Source: Pyropia haitanensis (lineage: Eukaryota; Rhodophyta; Bangiophyceae; Bangiales; Bangiaceae). From it: 64,000 nt of DNA. Location: assembly GCA_008729055.1 (NCBI GenBank), contig SDUX01000002.1:6735485-6799484 (forward strand), read 5' to 3'. Each line of letters starts with the position of its first letter. Within the stretch, counting starts at the first letter, position 1. The position numbers were made by a program, and so were the translations under genes. Under the pieces are notes generated by a model. It had not been told where the DNA came from. It did no database searches and worked only from the letters and a program-made list of their open reading frames with translations. This document shows, one piece after another, positions 60,395 through 64,000 of this stretch.

Positions 60395-62250
60395 CTAGCT
60401 CGGGCCGGCCGTGCGAGCGGGCGTGGCCTGCGCCTGCGCCGGCGCCACCGCGCCGCCGGCGCCCCACCCGCCCGTGGCACCCGCACCCGCCGCCACCGCC
60501 GCCGCCACCGCCGACGCCGACGCCGACGCTGGCACCGCCGCCGCCGTCGCTGGCGCCGCCGCCGCCGCGACCGCGTCGGCCGCGTCCTCCGCCGCCTCCG
60601 CCGCCAGCCGCGCCGCCCGCCGCCGCGCGTTCGCCGCCGCCGCCGCCGCCCGGTTCCGCACAATCCGAGCCGCCGCGACCGGGTCCGCCACCGCCCGCAG
60701 GTCCACCCGCGGCCGCCGCCGCGCTTTGCGCCGACCGGCCGGCGCGGCGGCGCCCGCGGGGGGGGGGAGGAGCCCGCCACGCCGCGGCGGCGGCCGCCAC
60801 CGCCACCCCCCGCCGCGGCGGCGGCGGTGGCGGCGCCACCCGGCGCGGGTAGGCACAGCCGAGTCGGAGCGACCCCCCCCCCCCCCACCGCAAGCGCAAT
60901 GGCCGACAGCCGGTGCAGCGCGGAGCGGCTCGCCCGCTCCCGCCGGCTGACCGACGCGGCGACGCCGCCGCGCGGGGCGCCGCCCCACGCGGCGCGGCGG
61001 TCGCCGCCCAGCTGCGCGGCGGCGCCGCCAAAGGTGCTCTCCAGCTCCATCGCGGCGCGGAAGATGGACAGCGGGCCGCCGGTCAGGGGGGGGAAGGCGC
61101 CCGTCCGGGTCAGCAGGTAGGAGGTGCGCGCGACGAGGGACGCGATGGGGGGGGAGGACACGGACCCGCTGCTGCGGGTCAAGCAACCGCTGCTGCTGTT
61201 GCCGCTGCTGCCGCTGCTGCCAATGCTGCTCGCGCTGCCACCGAGGGCGCCCCCGGCGGGGACGAGCACGCCGCTGGCGCAGCCGCGGCCAGCGTCGAGG
61301 GCGCCCGTCAGCGGCGGCGTGTCGGGCCGCAGCCACGTGGACGATAGCACCGACAGCCCCCCCCGGTCCGGGTCCACCCCCACCGCCGCGTACAGCACCG
61401 CCCGCCCGTCATCACGGGTGGACACGGTCAGCATCTCGCCCGTGGCGGTGTCCATCGCCCACCGCGACAGGCGCGGGAAAAAAGCGGTCCCCGCCGAGCG
61501 CGACGACACGCGGTCCACCAGCACGTCGGTCACCAGCCAGCCCATCACGACGGACCCGTCCACCGCCGCGGGCACGTAGAGGGACGTCGCCAGCATGTCC
61601 CGGGTGCCCGGCGCGCCGCCATCGTCGCGCTCGCCCACCTCCCACGCGGCGGCCTCGCCCACCGCCTCGTCGGCGGCGGCGGCGGCGGCGACGGCGGCGG
61701 CGGCGGTGGCGGCAGCCGCCGAAGTGTCTGCACCACCGCCGCCGCCACCGCCAGTGCCTGGTGCGGTGGCACGCGGCGGTGACGATGGCGGTGGTGGCGG
61801 CGACGGCGGCGGCGGCAGCACCGCCGACGACCGCATCTCCGTGTCGGCACACGCCGCCGCGCGCAGCGCCGGCGGCACCAGGTGCGCGGCGGCGGCGGCG
61901 GCCTCGGCGCCCGCCGCCGGCGGCGGGTGAAAGGGCGACAGGTGGGCGGTCCACGCCGCGACCGACGGGACGCGGCGGGGGAGGGCGAGCTCCGGGAGTG
62001 CCGCCCAGTCGGCCACGCGGGTGGGGGTGCCGACCAGGGGGGCGGGGGGGCGTCCATGTGCGCGGAGGGTGGGACCAGTGAGGGGGCGCGCGGGGGGGGG
62101 GGGGGGGACGGGCACCCAGGATGGGTGTGCGGAACGAGTGCCGAGGAAACGGCCGCACCGGCCGCCGGATGGGTCAACCGAGCGGGGGCGTCGAATTGTC
62201 GGGCCCCGCCGGACGTGGGCGTGCCGCTGGGGGGGGACGCGTCGGCCCAT
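60395..62250 (-). CDS. Putative transcription factor, paralogue C: same unknown domain plus bZIP-like basic region
   Basis: The frame from the ATG at 62250 reads RVADWAALPELALPRRVPSV, AAWTAHLSPFHPPP, then after Ala/Gly runs ATSLYVPAAVDGSVVMGWLV with TDVLVDRVSS, and ARTSYLLTRTGAFPPLTGG, aligning with paralogues A and B. An alternative start is the ATG at 62057 (MDAPPPP) with a frame change in the following C-run, which would mimic the short N-terminus of A. After SALHRLSAIALAVGGGG the frame changes somewhere in the G-runs at about 60760-60890. The continuation reads RRPRVDLRAVADPVAAARIV then RNRAAAAAANARRRAARLAA, the counterpart of the basic region in A, again with Asn where bZIPs have the invariant Arg. 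An Ala/Asp/Glu helix and a Pro/Ala tail follow, without a leucine zipper. Confidence 0.55.
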
Positions 62251-64000
62251 TGGGCCGGCGCGGTGCGTCTGAGCGAGCGCCGTGCCTCAGGGCGCCGCGC
62301 CAGCGCAGAGCAGGAGCGGTTGGATCCCGCGTTGGTAGCCCCCTTCCCGCTACTCTCTACGGACACCCTTCGCTGCCGGGGAATGCGCCTATGAAAGTCA
62401 TCCGCTGCGCTTGTCGCTATTGTGCTTCCGCTAAAAAATGGATGTTGCTCGGACGTGCAGGTGTGGTTTCATTGGTCCAGGCAGCGATTTCGTGCACCTT
62501 CACGTACCGTCAACATCCATTTGTTATAAGAAGCACCATATATAGTGGCTGTCTTCGGGCGCCTTCAGCTGGTTGGGCAGCCTAAAGGTGGCTTCCATAT
62601 AACGAGACGGATGCAAAAAAAAGCGCAGGAGTGCAGTGCGAGCACCAATCGCGCTCAAACTTGGTCATATCAGTCTATGGTGTCTCCCGACTCCGTAGAA
62701 AAAAAAGCAGCTCGCCAAACGCTCTTGTTGTTGTCCATGCGTGGGATATAGGAGAAGTGCACCTGCTCTCGGCTGATCTGGCACCCGTTCTCAGCGATAC
62801 ATCGCCCCCATCCGACGTGATCCCGGCCCCCTGCTCCCATCCGACATTCCCTGCCCGAGGCACATGCCGGCCCCGCAAGCGTGCCAACCGCGCTCGAGGC
62901 TGTTAGGTGTGTTGAACCCGCAGCGCTTGGCTGCGGCGACATGGTTCGTCTCCAAGACCACACACTCGGGAGGCTGGTCCGTCGACGTCATCGACTGCGG
63001 CGCTACCTACTACTTGCACGTGCCTGTCTGGAAGCTGACTTGGTGGCCATGACGCCCCAGCTACGAGTGTACCTGAGACTTCGTCGGGACGTGCGTCTCG
63101 TTAGACCGCCGCCATCGCATTTTCTCGTTGACCTTCAACATCAATGCCTACAATTGCTGCTCAGCACAACACGTGTCCTACTCCCCGTTCCGAGATCCAC
63201 TTCGTTATGCGAGGCCACATAAGGGTTTTTTCCTTACCAGATCTCGTTAAGCGGAGATTACGTGGCAAACGTGTCAAACGTACAACGAGATCTTAACGAG
63301 ATCTGTACCTGCCGAAGCTCTCTTTTGGTGCGAACAGATTCCCGCGATTTCAACTCGCGGAAATCGATGTAAAACGGGTGTTTCTCGTCACGCACCTGCG
63401 CTTCCGGCCGAGTCCCTCCAGTACTGCTACGACGGAAGGAGGGTTTTCTGACGGTCGGAACACATTACCATATGCCTGTTGACACTTTTTTCTGCAGCGC
63501 CGCGAGCCAGAAGGCTGACCTGCGCCGCTGCTGGAGGAAAGCATCAGAAAAAGTGCCTGTTTTTTGGAGCTCGCGCGCGGTATAATTGTTCCCCAGCTGG
63601 GTACGTACGAGCACTTCTGCAAAAAAGTACAGTTGCATTATCTTTCTGAGGTGGATCATGTCTGCGAGGAGACAAAACAGCAAAAGAGGCTCATGCGGCA
63701 GAGCTGTGAGGGGTCAAAGTTGGCTCCTGCTCATCCGTCTCGTTATATGGAATCCACCTTTAGGCCACTCCAATGAGGGGTTTGAAGGCGCACAAGAGGA
63801 CCCTCACACAGCACTCGCGACAAGACAGACGGCGCTTCACACGATGGTCGTGGCTCAATCGATGGAACCTCTTTCTTGACTCACAGAATGGAATTTCGGC
63901 CGCGAAGGAGCGTTGCTGGGATAAAGTCAGCCACAGTCACAGAGGGGTGGGACTATGGAAAAGGGGGGAAACAAAAGGCGGGGGTGGGAAAAGCGATGAG
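62251..64000. other. Intergenic, AT-richer; no gene supported
   Basis: GC falls and only frames under 160 codons occur. I found no domain motif and no tRNA. It includes the inverted repeat at 63238-63305 and, to the left, the upstream region of paralogue C. The window ends in G-rich sequence. Confidence 0.5.
63238..63305. repeat. 14-bp perfect inverted repeat (hairpin of 68 bp)
   Basis: CAGATCTCGTTAAG at 63238-63251 is the exact reverse complement of 63292-63305, with a 40-bp loop. It could fold as a cruciform or RNA hairpin, bind a dimeric factor, or be a very small foldback element. No target duplication was recognised. Confidence 0.6.

Overview
The window is nuclear DNA from a very GC-rich eukaryote. 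Genes lie on both strands, have few and mostly short introns, and encode proteins rich in Ala, Gly and Pro that are interrupted by homopolymer and trinucleotide runs. Homologues of HVA22/REEP, PP4R3/SMEK, mitochondrial uS17, a GDA1/CD39 apyrase, HMG-box and MSP proteins rule out a bacterium. The codon bias, the DIRS/PAT-type retroelement and an oddly disrupted tRNA-Gly fit a bangiophyte red alga (Porphyra/Pyropia type) best. A GC-rich green alga cannot be excluded from the sequence alone.

Layout. 0.3-5.9 kb: an apparently full-length tyrosine-recombinase retroelement with PAT-like split direct repeats. 5.9-7.2 kb: a terminal-inverted-repeat element with a 6-bp target duplication, plus a fragment of the same family. 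7.9-18.5 kb: a tandem MSP-domain protein, a triple HMG-box protein, a dihydrouridine synthase, tRNA-Gly and a senescence/spartin-domain protein. 18.9-27 kb: an inverted-repeat-bounded segment, an HVA22/REEP protein, one spliced unknown and one poorly resolved Ala-rich gene. 27.2-29.9 kb: a 92-bp satellite with 552-bp (6-mer) higher-order organisation, flanked by diverged sequence with the same roughly 10-bp TAA rhythm. 30.4-44 kb: a CUE-domain protein, a giant PP4R3/SMEK-like protein, a GIY-YIG-like membrane protein and a DUF1295 reductase-like protein. 44.8-50.4 kb: a putative glutamate-receptor-like channel, an apyrase and mitochondrial uS17. 50.8-62.3 kb: three paralogous putative transcription factors, with a secreted alpha/beta hydrolase and a secreted beta-propeller protein between the second and third.

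Most interesting points. (1) The three paralogues (50.8-52.0, 52.1-53.9, 60.4-62.3 kb) share an N-terminal and central domain that I do not recognise, but end in different DNA-binding modules: a bZIP-like basic region without a zipper in two, C2H2 fingers in one. (2) The higher-order satellite is phased to the DNA helical repeat. (3) The gene at 44.8-47.2 kb reads as a compact S1-M1-P-M3-S2-M4 ligand-gated channel. (4) tRNA-Gly(GCC) carries a 10-nt insertion in the T-loop. (5) Seven of eight introns placed by reading frame start with GTACG(T/C).

Limits. Several genes change frame inside C/G homopolymers of 9-23 nt, so those models join frames that the sequence as given does not connect. These could be sequencing errors, length polymorphisms or small introns. 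No searches were run; all family calls come from motifs read by eye.
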